DNA of 10,083 bases from JAIBJP01 sp036506175 (lineage in GTDB: Bacteria > Actinomycetota > Thermoleophilia > Gaiellales > Gaiellaceae). Where the stretch lies: positions 1 to 10,083 of the forward strand of contig DASXSE010000078.1 in assembly GCA_036506175.1 (NCBI GenBank), read 5' to 3'. Both the position numbers and the translations under genes were made by a program. Positions 1-8,371 of the stretch are shown here, piece after piece. Positions within the stretch are counted from its first letter, which is position 1, and each line of letters opens with the position of its first letter. The notes beneath the pieces were generated by a model, which was not told where the DNA came from, did no database searches, and saw nothing but the letters and a program-made list of their open reading frames with translations.

Positions 1-816
1 TGGGTCTTCCTCGATCAGATCGGCGGCGCTTCCGGCTGGCGCTACCTCTTCCTCGCCGCGTCGTTCCCGGCCTTTCTCGCCTTCCTCGCGCGCCTCAACC
101 TGCCGGAGAGCCCCTACTGGCTCGCGCGCAAGGGGCGCACAAACGAGGCGGCAGGCGTCCTGGAGAAGATCACCGACCAGCCTGTCGTGGCGGACGAGAT
201 CAGCATTCCGGAGGAGCCGCGCGCCTCGTTGCGCGAGCTCGTCTCGGAGAAGCTGCGCAGCCGCTCAGCGATCATCGTGCTGGTCTGGATCGCCCTCAAC
301 ATCTCCTACTACGGCCTCTTTCTCTGGCTGCCGTTCGTGCTCCAGGCCGAGAAGAGCTTTGCGATCAACGTCTACCTCCTCCTCACCCTCTCGGCCCTCT
401 CGCAGTTTCCCGGCTACGCCGCCTCGATCTGGCTCGTGGAGCGGATCGGGCGCAAGCCCACGCTGATCCTGTTCCTTGCCTTGGGCGGGGTGAGCGGTCT
501 CACGTTCGCGCTCGCCGACACCCAGGCCGTGTACGTCGCGTCGCTCTTCTTCGTCGGCTTTTTCAACCTCGGGGCCTGGGGAGCGGTGTATCCGTACACC
601 GCGGAGCTCTTCCCCACCCGCGTGCGCTCGACGGCGTTCGGGATGGTCGAAGGCTTCGGCAAGGGCGCGGCGATCGGCGGTCCCTACCTTTTCGGCGCGC
701 TGATCGACTGGACCGGAGACACGGTCTGGTCGCTCGTCTTCATCGCACTCGTGATGGTCGTCGGGGCCGTGGCGATGCTCTTCGGGCGGGAGACCCGCGG
801 CACGAAACTGGCTTAG
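1..816 (+). CDS. MFS transporter, C-terminal part (5' truncated by window edge)
   Basis: The reading frame is open from the first base and ends at TAG, giving 271 residues of a membrane transporter whose start lies outside the window. It begins inside the N-terminal bundle. The segment PESPYWLARKGR at the start of the central cytoplasmic loop and the loop ERIGRKPT between later helices are typical of sugar/metabolite:proton symporters of the major facilitator superfamily. AELFPTRVRSTAFG, followed by a glycine-rich helix, is the usual motif of the last helices. About six hydrophobic segments follow the central loop, matching the expected C-terminal half. The substrate cannot be read from the sequence; the nearest general class is the SP/metabolite:H+ symporter type. 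The stop codon overlaps that of the convergent TMEM175-like gene. An internal ATG at 187 falls within the conserved central loop and is not the real start. Confidence 0.9.
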   Translation, partial: WVFLDQIGGASGWRYLFLAASFPAFLAFLARLNLPESPYWLARKGRTNEAAGVLEKITDQPVVADEISIPEEPRASLRELVSEKLRSRSAIIVLVWIALNISYYGLFLWLPFVLQAEKSFAINVYLLLTLSALSQFPGYAASIWLVERIGRKPTLILFLALGGVSGLTFALADTQAVYVASLFFVGFFNLGAWGAVYPYTAELFPTRVRSTAFGMVEGFGKGAAIGGPYLFGALIDWTGDTVWSLVFIALVMVVGAVAMLFGRETRGTKLA

Positions 817-1397
817 GCGACTTCCTCGTCGCCCCAGATCGACGCTGAGACGTAGACCAGCGCGATCGCCGTGAAGAAGACGAGCGCCGCAGTCGCGTTC
901 CACAGTGCCACCAGCGTCGCCGCGGTGTAGAGAGGCACGCCCGACCGGTAGCTGCGATTGATGCCGCTCACCTCGCGGCGATCGGCGTCAGGCCGCAGCA
1001 ATCGTCGGCGCGCGTACTGCCAGAAGAACTGGAAGAAGATCGCGATCACCACGAACGTCAGCCCGTAAGCGAGCGCTGCCGATTCCGCCCCGGGCTTCTG
1101 CAGGTGCTCCGCGTAGATCGCCGTCGGAAACGGCAGGAACGCGATCGCCATGAGCAGGAAAAGGTTGATGAAGAGAAACGCGCGGTCGGCCTCGCGCACG
1201 AACGACAGGACGACGTGGTGGTTGACCCACATGATCCCGATCGAGAGGAAGCTCAACGCATACGCGAAGTACGACGGCCAGATGTCGAGCAGCCCCTGGC
1301 CCACGTCGTCCCCCGGCAGTTGCACCTCGAGGATGAGCAGCGTGGCTGCGATCGCGAAGACGCCGTCGGCGAAAGCTTCGAGGCGGCTCGTGGACAC
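813..1397 (-). CDS. TMEM175-family potassium channel subunit (DUF1211)
   Basis: This encodes a predicted 194-residue integral membrane protein. The N-terminus reads SRLEAFADGVFAIAATLL, close to the family signature R-x3-F-S-D-G-V-F-A-I-A of helix 1, whose side chains line the pore in TMEM175 potassium channels; here the serine is alanine. Six hydrophobic segments fit the single-repeat bacterial form, which is known to assemble as a tetramer. I chose the GTG at 1397 because the family homology begins about four residues after it. A longer reading from 1505 would run through the divergent YyaL gene and adds a low-complexity Pro/Gly/Arg stretch unlike the family. No Shine-Dalgarno sequence is present, but TACCGT lies 7 bases upstream, suggesting a leaderless message. 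The stop TAA overlaps the stop of the MFS gene. Confidence 0.87.
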   Translation of the reverse strand: MSTSRLEAFADGVFAIAATLLILEVQLPGDDVGQGLLDIWPSYFAYALSFLSIGIMWVNHHVVLSFVREADRAFLFINLFLLMAIAFLPFPTAIYAEHLQKPGAESAALAYGLTFVVIAIFFQFFWQYARRRLLRPDADRREVSGINRSYRSGVPLYTAATLVALWNATAALVFFTAIALVYVSASIWGDEEVA

Positions 1398-1404
1398 GGG
1401 TGGA

Positions 1405-1410
1405 ACGGTA
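1405..1410 (-). promoter_or_regulatory. Putative -10 box of leaderless promoter for the TMEM175-like gene
   Basis: Read on the minus strand, this is TACCGT, followed by 7 bases and then the GTG start. TAnnnT about 7 bases before the first base of the start codon is the known layout of leaderless promoters in actinobacteria and Deinococcus. There is no purine-rich ribosome site between box and start. The call is inferred from pattern and spacing only. Confidence 0.45.
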
Positions 1411-1419
1411 GTGCGGCGG

Positions 1420-1425
1420 TAGGCT
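1420..1425 (+). promoter_or_regulatory. Putative -10 box of leaderless promoter for the YyaL-like gene
   Basis: TAGGCT is followed by 7 bases (GGATCCG) and the ATG of the thioredoxin-domain gene at 1433. No Shine-Dalgarno sequence lies between them. No clear -35 hexamer is visible; the -35 zone would fall at the start codon of the divergent channel gene. Confidence 0.5.
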
Positions 1426-1432
1426 GGATCCG

Positions 1433-3328
<1,896 letters not shown>

Positions 3329-3337
3329 GGTCCGGCC

Positions 3338-3841
3338 ATGGATTTGCGCGCGGTGCAAGCGCCGCTGAAGGCGCGCTACCGGGAGGACAAGAGTGCTTCC
3401 AAGATCACGCTGAGCGCCCGCGGTTCCGAGACGGCCGAGGGACCCATCTCCTGCTCGGTCGACATCGGACGCGCGCTCTACGAGGCGCAGGCACACGCGG
3501 GCGTGGGCGGAGCCGGAACCGGCGCGTGCTCGGGCGATCTCCTGCTCGGAGCGCTCGCCGCCTGCGCCCAGATCACGTGCCAGATGGTCGCCGCCGCGAT
3601 GGAGATCCCGACCGAGCGCATCGAGGTAGTCGTCGACGGAGAGCTCGACTTGCGAGGAACGCTCGGGATCGACCGGGACGCGCCCGTGGGCTTCGAGGAC
3701 ATCCGCCTTCGGTTCGAGATCGACTCGCCCGAGGCCACCGACGAGCAGCTCCGCTCGCTGGTCGAGAAGACCGAACGCTACTGCGTCGTGCTTCAGACGC
3801 TCCGCAATCCGCCTACGGTCGAGACCGCCTATCCGGCCTGA
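3338..3841 (+). CDS. OsmC/Ohr-family protein
   Basis: This 167-residue cytoplasmic protein belongs to the OsmC superfamily, whose members reduce organic hydroperoxides or fatty-acid peroxides using two cysteines. The first, C76, lies in LLLGALAACAQIT at the start of the long central helix. The second, C149, lies in EKTERYCVVLQTL. Both have the expected context and spacing. Additional cysteines occur at 39, 64 and 81. The sequence looks more like general OsmC-like proteins than strict Ohr, so the substrate is open. It lies 9 bp after the YyaL-like redox gene on the same strand, and a shared thiol/oxidative-stress role is plausible but inferred. The 3' end overlaps the convergent UdgX gene by 13 bp. 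Confidence 0.9.
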   Translation: MDLRAVQAPLKARYREDKSASKITLSARGSETAEGPISCSVDIGRALYEAQAHAGVGGAGTGACSGDLLLGALAACAQITCQMVAAAMEIPTERIEVVVDGELDLRGTLGIDRDAPVGFEDIRLRFEIDSPEATDEQLRSLVEKTERYCVVLQTLRNPPTVETAYPA

Positions 3842-4470
3842 AGCTTCGCGACGACCTTCAGGTCGGCGACAAAGTCGGCCATCGCCTTGACCCGGTCGTC
3901 CTCGGTCTCCTGCCGCAGGATGGACGACGGGTGCACGGTCGCCACGACGTGCGCCGCGAGATCGGACTCGACCGGGACGCCGCGCTGCTTCGTTACGCGG
4001 AACTGGCGGCCGAGGAGCGATTGCGCAGCTGTCGCCCCGAGAGCGACGAGGACCTTCGGCTTGATCGCCTCGAGCTCGGCGTCGAGCCATGGGCGGCACG
4101 CCGCCATCTCCGACCAGTTGGGCTTCTGATGGATGCGGCGTTTCCCGCGAGCCGTCCACTTGAAGTGCTTCACCGCGTTCGTGACGTAGGCGAGGGAGCG
4201 GTCGATGCCCGCGGCCTCGAGCGCTTCGTCGAAAACGTGCCCGGCGGGGCCGACGAACGGCTTTCCCGCAAGATCCTCCTTGTCTCCCGGCTGCTCGCCG
4301 ACGAAGACGATCTCAGCGGTGCGCTTGCCCTCGCCGAACACGGTTTGCGTCCCGGTCTTCCACAGGTCGCACGCCTTGCACTGGGCCGCCGCGGCGCGCA
4401 GCTCGGACAGGTTCTTCGTCTTGGGAACGAGCGGAGCCGCGGTCTCGTCCAGGGTCAGCTGGCGGGGCAT
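3829..4470 (-). CDS. udgX: UdgX-type uracil-DNA glycosylase
   Basis: This 213-residue enzyme is of the family 4-like uracil-DNA glycosylase group. Motif A is GEQPGD (58-63) and motif B is HPS (180-182). Between them is the loop K110-R-R-I-H114, the signature of UdgX, in which the loop histidine forms a stable covalent bond with the deoxyribose after uracil excision instead of releasing the product (established for the M. smegmatis enzyme). Probable iron-sulfur ligands are C31, C34 and C125. The fourth position, cysteine in classic family 4, is H102 in TNAVKHFKW. I chose the ATG at 4470, which gives a length close to that of known UdgX. An alternative GTG at 4488 would overlap the upstream stop codon and adds only six residues. 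It is the last gene of a four-gene minus-strand cluster, 17 bp after the L,D-transpeptidase remnant, and overlaps the OsmC gene tail-to-tail. Confidence 0.93.
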   Translation of the reverse strand: MPRQLTLDETAAPLVPKTKNLSELRAAAAQCKACDLWKTGTQTVFGEGKRTAEIVFVGEQPGDKEDLAGKPFVGPAGHVFDEALEAAGIDRSLAYVTNAVKHFKWTARGKRRIHQKPNWSEMAACRPWLDAELEAIKPKVLVALGATAAQSLLGRQFRVTKQRGVPVESDLAAHVVATVHPSSILRQETEDDRVKAMADFVADLKVVAKLQAG

Positions 4471-4477
4471 ACCCGGC

Positions 4478-4483
4478 GTTGTA
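4478..4483 (-). promoter_or_regulatory. Weak candidate -10 box for udgX
   Basis: Read on the minus strand, TACAAC lies 7 bases before the ATG at 4470, the same spacing as the better boxes in this window, but the last base is C rather than T. It would give udgX its own leaderless promoter inside the cluster. Support is weak. Confidence 0.25.
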
Positions 4484-4487
4484 CCCA

Positions 4488-5152
4488 CTACGCGTGAATG
4501 AAGACAGGCGCGCCCACCGGAACGCGGCGCATCAAAACGCGGAGATCGGCTTCGCTGGCATGTGCGCAGCCCGCAGATGCCCTTGCGCCGATTGTCGACG
4601 GCTCGTTCGTCCCATGGATCGCGATGCGATCGCCGCCCGGCCAGCCTGCGGGAACCCGAGTCTGATGCGCCGACAGCGCGATGATGCAGCAGCCGTAGTA
4701 GAGCCCGTAGGCGCGCCCGCCGAGCTTGTCCGTGACAGCGAAGCGGCCGGTCGGGGTGGGCGAGCCCGGCCGCCCGATGCCGACCTTCATGCGGCGCACG
4801 ATCTGGCCGTCGCGCCGAGAAACAGGGTGCGCTTCGAGAGGTCGAGCGTGAGGCTGATCCGCGTCTCCCCCAGCGTCACCGAGCCCGCAGGTACCCAGGC
4901 CAGGCGCCCGTTCGGCCTGTTTGTGCTGACGACACCGAGCCAGGCGCCGCGGTGCTTTACGACCGCGAAGGTCTCCGGCGATCCAAACTCGGTCCTCGCC
5001 CCCACGCGAACGACAACAGGCCCGCCGGGGCGGGCCCGCAACGCCGCCGTCCGTTGCACGCGAGCGACCTCGTACGCCGGAGGGGGCGCAGGAGCAGGCG
5101 CGCTGATGAGCGCAACCACTGTCGCTGCGAGGGGGAGCAGGGCCGGCACCAT
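4488..5152 (-). pseudogene. L,D-transpeptidase (YkuD domain), interrupted by a single-base frameshift
   Basis: The two halves are in different frames. From the ATG at 5152, residues 1-113 give a signal peptide (hydrophobic stretch to about residue 20, then an Ala-Pro-rich linker), an SH3-like region, and the opening strand of the catalytic domain, LTLDLSKRTLFLG. From about 4814 the next frame continues RDGQIVRRMKVGIGRPGSP, then PTPTGRFAV, an HGTN motif and a catalytic cysteine in SAGC, ending at TAG 4488. One added base near 4812-4816 would rejoin them into about 221 residues, a normal size. The family builds 3-3 peptidoglycan cross-links outside the membrane. The histidine (coding bases 4614-4616) and cysteine (4566-4568) are 16 residues apart as in the family, but the usual SHGC is SAGC. 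Since everything after the break is conserved, this is either a very recent inactivation or a base missing from the assembled sequence. Confidence 0.85.
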
Positions 5153-5206
5153 AGCCCTGATCGGCCCGGATCGCCGACCGATTCATGGGCCAGGCGGACT
5201 AAACGC

Positions 5207-5533
5207 TCAGTCGGCCAGGCCCAATTCCCGCAGAAACGCCCCGCCGCCGATCGTGCGCTCGGCGCGCTCGCCCGCTCGCTCCCGCAGCTCTCGGTCCGAT
5301 GTGACGAGCCAGTACGGCTCCTCAAGCTTGCCGGACGCTCGCGCGATCCAGTCGTCCGCGCTCTCCGCGCTCGTGCCGATCCCGCCTTCAGGCGCCCGGC
5401 CGTCAAAGACCAGGAGGGCATTCAGGCCCTGACGCTCCGCCCACGCGCGGGTACGCTCGACGAGCTGGGCCTCGGGCACGTTGGGCCAGCGCGAGCGGAG
5501 AACGTTCCGCGCATCCACGAGGACGACGGTCAC
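5207..5533 (-). CDS. Small NYN/PIN-like domain protein, putative ribonuclease
   Basis: This 108-residue protein begins TVVLVDARNVLRS, the first strand of a NYN (YacP-like, PIN-related) nuclease fold, with the acidic residue D7 and N10. Further candidate metal-binding acidic residues follow in order: D44 in LVFDG, D60/D61 in SADDWIAR, and D80 in WLVTSDRELRERA, where SD-x-E is typical of the family. The domain is compact and lacks the longer C-terminus of YacP, so RNA cleavage is predicted by family, not shown. The GTG start at 5533 overlaps the stop of the LysE gene in the 4-base arrangement GTGA, implying translational coupling. Longer readings upstream in this frame cross the LysE gene and are not real. 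It ends 54 bp before the L,D-transpeptidase start. Confidence 0.8.
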   Translation of the reverse strand: MTVVLVDARNVLRSRWPNVPEAQLVERTRAWAERQGLNALLVFDGRAPEGGIGTSAESADDWIARASGKLEEPYWLVTSDRELRERAGERAERTIGGGAFLRELGLAD

Positions 5534-6156
5534 CGGTGCTCGGCGGCGAGACGCAGGCCAAGCCCGACTAGCACCGCGCCGGTGATGCCCTCGAGAGCGC
5601 GCCGAATCCTCGTCCGTCTGAGGAAGTCGCCGGCGCGAGCCACCACCGCCGCATACGCGGTCAGCCAGACGAGCGTCATGGTGCAGAAGACGAGCCCGAG
5701 AGCCAGGAACGTTGCGAACGAGCCCGCACCCGCAAACTGCGGCAGGAGGCTCGTGAAGAAGATCGCCATCTTTGGATTTCCGAGGTTGCTCACGAGGCCT
5801 TGGCGGAACGCCAGCCTCGGAGGCAGCCGCCGGCGGTCGTGGCCGACAGCAATCCTCCCGGGCCCGTCGCGGCGGAGGGCCGCGACCAGCGCTTGCAGCC
5901 CCAGAAAGATCAGGTAGGCAGCACCGAGGAGCTTGAGCGCGACGAAGGCGGGCTCGGACGCGCTCAGAAGTGCAGCGATACCCGCGCTCGCGGCGATCGT
6001 CCAGCAGGACTGGCCCGTCGAGACGCCGATCGCCGTGAAGACACCTGCCCGCCGCCCGCCCAGCAATGTGTTCCGGATCGTCAGCGCAGTGTCCTGGCCC
6101 GGCGTGACGATGACGACTGCGGCGATGCCGAGAAACGCAGCAAGGCTTCCGTTCAC
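5530..6156 (-). CDS. LysE/RhtB-family amino-acid exporter
   Basis: This 208-residue membrane protein has about six hydrophobic helices. The N-terminus carries the family motif TPGPD as TPGQD (residues 18-22) after the first helix, followed by a glycine-rich loop, LLGGRRAGVFTAIG. The second half carries RQGLVSNLGNPKMAIFF (about 118-134), the usual N-x-x-N-P-K signature. The length matches RhtB-type homoserine/threonine/small amino acid or metabolite exporters; the actual substrate is unknown. The GTG at 6156 fits the position where the family starts. It is the first gene of the minus-strand cluster with the NYN nuclease, L,D-transpeptidase and udgX, and is divergent from the cyclase/AAA gene across 40 bp. 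A weak -10-like TAGGGC (minus strand, 6174-6179) would give a leader of about ten bases. Confidence 0.9.
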   Translation of the reverse strand: MNGSLAAFLGIAAVVIVTPGQDTALTIRNTLLGGRRAGVFTAIGVSTGQSCWTIAASAGIAALLSASEPAFVALKLLGAAYLIFLGLQALVAALRRDGPGRIAVGHDRRRLPPRLAFRQGLVSNLGNPKMAIFFTSLLPQFAGAGSFATFLALGLVFCTMTLVWLTAYAAVVARAGDFLRRTRIRRALEGITGAVLVGLGLRLAAEHR

Positions 6157-6181
6157 CCCAAAACTTTGGCAGAGCCCTAAC

Positions 6182-6187
6182 TACACT
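6182..6187 (+). promoter_or_regulatory. Candidate -10 box for the cyclase/AAA gene
   Basis: TACACT lies 9 bases before the GTG at 6197, which would place a transcript start at or one or two bases before the start codon. No Shine-Dalgarno sequence is present. TTGGCA at 6166-6171 is too close (10 bases) to serve as its -35. Confidence 0.4.
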
Positions 6188-6196
6188 GCTTGTGCG

Positions 6197-8371
6197 GTGG
6201 CGTCGAAGCTCGAACAGTGCCCGTCTTGCCGGGCGGAAAATGACCCTGCGCAGCGGTTTTGTGGATCCTGCGGGGCTCCGCTCGTGCTCGCTTGCCCGCA
6301 GTGCGGCGCCTCGAGCCCTCTCGGCTTCAGGTTCTGCGGCGAGTGCGGGACCGAGCTCGGGGGCAACGGGGGAGCGCAGGCGCTCCCCGAAGAACGCCGC
6401 GTCGTCACGATTCTGTTCGTCGATCTCGTCGGCTTCACGGCCCGAGCCGAGCGCCTCGATCCCGAGGACGTGCGCGCCATCCTCAGCCGCTACTACGCCC
6501 GCTTGCGAAGCGAAATCGAGACCTTCTCCGGCAACGTCGAAAAGTTCATCGGAGACGCTGTCATGGCTGTGTTCGGCGCACCCGTCGACCACGGCGACGA
6601 ACCTGAGCGGGCCGTGCGAGCCGCGCTAGCGGTTCGCGACGCAGTTCAGGAGATGAACGCAGCCGACCCCGACCTCGACCTGCAGGTGCGAATCGCCGTG
6701 AACACGGGCGAGGCGCTCGTCTCGCTGCAGGCCAAGTCGGCGGACGGCGAGGGCATGGTCGCCGGCGACGTGGTCAACACGGCTGCGCGCCTGCAGGGGG
6801 CGGCGCCGGTGAACGCCATCGTCGTAGGCGAAGAGACGCACCGTGCCACTCGTACCGCAATGGCGTACGAAGAGGCCGAGCCGGTGAGCGTCAAAGGGAA
6901 GCAGGAGCCGCTGAAGATCTGGCTGGCGCTTTCCGCGGCCGTGCAGCCGGGGGAACGGCCCGCCATCGACGCCCCCCTAGTGGGCCGTGAGCGCGAGCTC
7001 ACGTTCCTGAGGCAGCTCTGGGAACGGGTCTTGGCCGAACGCCGCCCACAGCTCGTTACGATCTTCGGGGCAGCCGGAGTCGGAAAGACGCGGCTGGCGA
7101 CGGAGCTCTGCGACCTCGCTTGCGCAGGCGGCGCGCGCGCCATCGACGGCCGTTCGATCCCATACGGCCGCCACGCGGCCTACGGCGCGTTCGGGCAGCA
7201 GGTCAAGCAGCTCTGCGGCATCTTCGACAGCGACGAAGCCGACGTCGCGCGTAGGAAGATCGGCGCAACGATCGGGGAGCTCCTGCCAACGGGCGACGAG
7301 GACACCGTGCAGCACCTGGCCATGCTCGTCGGCCTCGGCGAGACGGAAGTTCCCGACCGTCAGACGCTTTTCTTCTCCGCCCGCCAGCTCGTGGAAGGAC
7401 TGGGCCGCGAAAGGCCGACCATCCTCCTCTTCGAGGACATCCATTGGGCTGACGCCGGAATGCTCGACCTGCTCGAGCTCCTCGCAGCCCGGGTTCAGGA
7501 CGTGCCTGTCCTCCTGCTGACGCTCGCGCGCCCGGACCTGCTCGAGACGAGGCCTGGCTGGGGCGGCGGCCTTCCCGCCTACACGGCCGTTCCGCTCGAG
7601 CCGCTGGCTGAGGACGATGCGCGCGAGCTCGCCATCCGTCTGCTCGGAGACGACCAGGCTCACGCCGCCCAGCTCGCCGAAGCCTCGGAAGGAAACCCGC
7701 TCTTCATCGAGGAGCTTGCCGCTTCGCTCACCGAGCGGCCGACTCTTGTCGACGAGCTGCCCTCGAACGTCCGGGGAGTCATTTCCGCTCGGATGGACGG
7801 GCTACCCGCGGCCGAACGGGGTGCACTCCAGGACGCCTCGGTAGTCGGACGCGTCTTCTGGGCGGGAGCGCTCGCCGAGATCGGCACCGACGGCGCAGGA
7901 CTCGCCGGGCTTCTCGATTCGCTCGAGAGTCGCGACCTGATTCGCCGCGAGACGCCGTCGCGCATTCAGGGCGACCAGCAATTCGTCTTCAAGCACCGGC
8001 TCATTCGAGACGTCGCGTACGCGACGCTCCCGAGAGGAAGCCGACGCGATCGCCACGCAGCGGTCGCGCGTTTTCTGGAGCGGACCACGGCAGACATGAC
8101 CGACACGGCCAACGCCCTGGCCCACCACTGGCGCGAGGCCGGCGAAAGCGACCGCGCCGTCCACTACCTCCTCATCGCCGCGGAGCATGCCGGCCGCGGC
8201 TGGGCGAAACAGGACGCCGTGAATCTCTACACGGAGGCGCTGTCCCTAGTCCCGGACGGCGACGACGAACGCCGCCGGAAAATCGGACGCCTGCAGGCGA
8301 TCGCGATGACCGCCGTCTACCACCTACCGGACGCCGCCAAGCTTAAGAGCTCGTCCCAAGACGAGAGCTGA
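6197..8371 (+). CDS. Double-zinc-ribbon class III adenylate cyclase / AAA-ATPase regulator
   Basis: This 724-residue multidomain protein opens with two C-x2-C...C-x2-C zinc ribbons (cysteines 8, 11, 22, 25 and 33, 36, 47, 50). A class III nucleotide cyclase domain (about 66-245) follows: metal-binding D76 (FVDLVGFT) and D120 (EKFIGDAVMAVFG), purine-selecting K116 and D191, and transition-state N194/R198 (GDVVNTAARL). These residues predict an active, ATP-using cyclase. Then comes an AAA/STAND-type ATPase with Walker A GAAGVGKT (291-298), Walker B ILLFEDIHWAD (409-419) and a helical region with RHAAVARFLE. Relatives are often over 1000 residues with long TPR tails; here only about one repeat-like segment remains before the end, and the last seven codons lie in a hairpin. 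I chose GTG 6197 because the zinc ribbon begins seven residues later and upstream sequence belongs to the divergent exporter. It likely acts as a soluble signalling regulator; its signal and targets are unknown. Confidence 0.92.
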   Translation: MASKLEQCPSCRAENDPAQRFCGSCGAPLVLACPQCGASSPLGFRFCGECGTELGGNGGAQALPEERRVVTILFVDLVGFTARAERLDPEDVRAILSRYYARLRSEIETFSGNVEKFIGDAVMAVFGAPVDHGDEPERAVRAALAVRDAVQEMNAADPDLDLQVRIAVNTGEALVSLQAKSADGEGMVAGDVVNTAARLQGAAPVNAIVVGEETHRATRTAMAYEEAEPVSVKGKQEPLKIWLALSAAVQPGERPAIDAPLVGRERELTFLRQLWERVLAERRPQLVTIFGAAGVGKTRLATELCDLACAGGARAIDGRSIPYGRHAAYGAFGQQVKQLCGIFDSDEADVARRKIGATIGELLPTGDEDTVQHLAMLVGLGETEVPDRQTLFFSARQLVEGLGRERPTILLFEDIHWADAGMLDLLELLAARVQDVPVLLLTLARPDLLETRPGWGGGLPAYTAVPLEPLAEDDARELAIRLLGDDQAHAAQLAEASEGNPLFIEELAASLTERPTLVDELPSNVRGVISARMDGLPAAERGALQDASVVGRVFWAGALAEIGTDGAGLAGLLDSLESRDLIRRETPSRIQGDQQFVFKHRLIRDVAYATLPRGSRRDRHAAVARFLERTTADMTDTANALAHHWREAGESDRAVHYLLIAAEHAGRGWAKQDAVNLYTEALSLVPDGDDERRRKIGRLQAIAMTAVYHLPDAAKLKSSSQDES

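Noticed and set aside
3852..3865. Palindrome CGACCT-TC-AGGTCG near the 3' end of udgX
   Set aside because: A two-base loop cannot form a good RNA hairpin, and the bases are coding; no other operator-like evidence.
4787..4850. Programmed ribosomal frameshift in the transpeptidase
   Set aside because: No X-XXY-YYZ slippery heptamer or clear stimulatory structure is visible at the break; a simple missing base is enough.
5019..5036. Very strong GC hairpin GGCCCGCC-GG-GGCGGGCC
   Set aside because: It lies inside the SH3-like part of the transpeptidase, encoding an Arg/Pro/Gly linker; simple base composition explains it and there is no T-tract or gene boundary.
5161..5200. Possible hairpins (TCGGC/GCCGA, GGCCC/GGGCC) between the NYN and transpeptidase genes
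   Set aside because: Five-base stems in GC-rich DNA are expected by chance and no T-tract follows.
5933..6196. Upstream extension of the cyclase reading frame to an ATG at 5933
   Set aside because: It would run antisense through the well-supported LysE gene; the zinc ribbon begins just after GTG 6197 and a -10-like box precedes that start.
5534..6592. Long minus-strand extension of the NYN frame up to 6592
   Set aside because: It overlaps LysE in another frame and the divergent cyclase gene; only the last 108 codons resemble a protein family.
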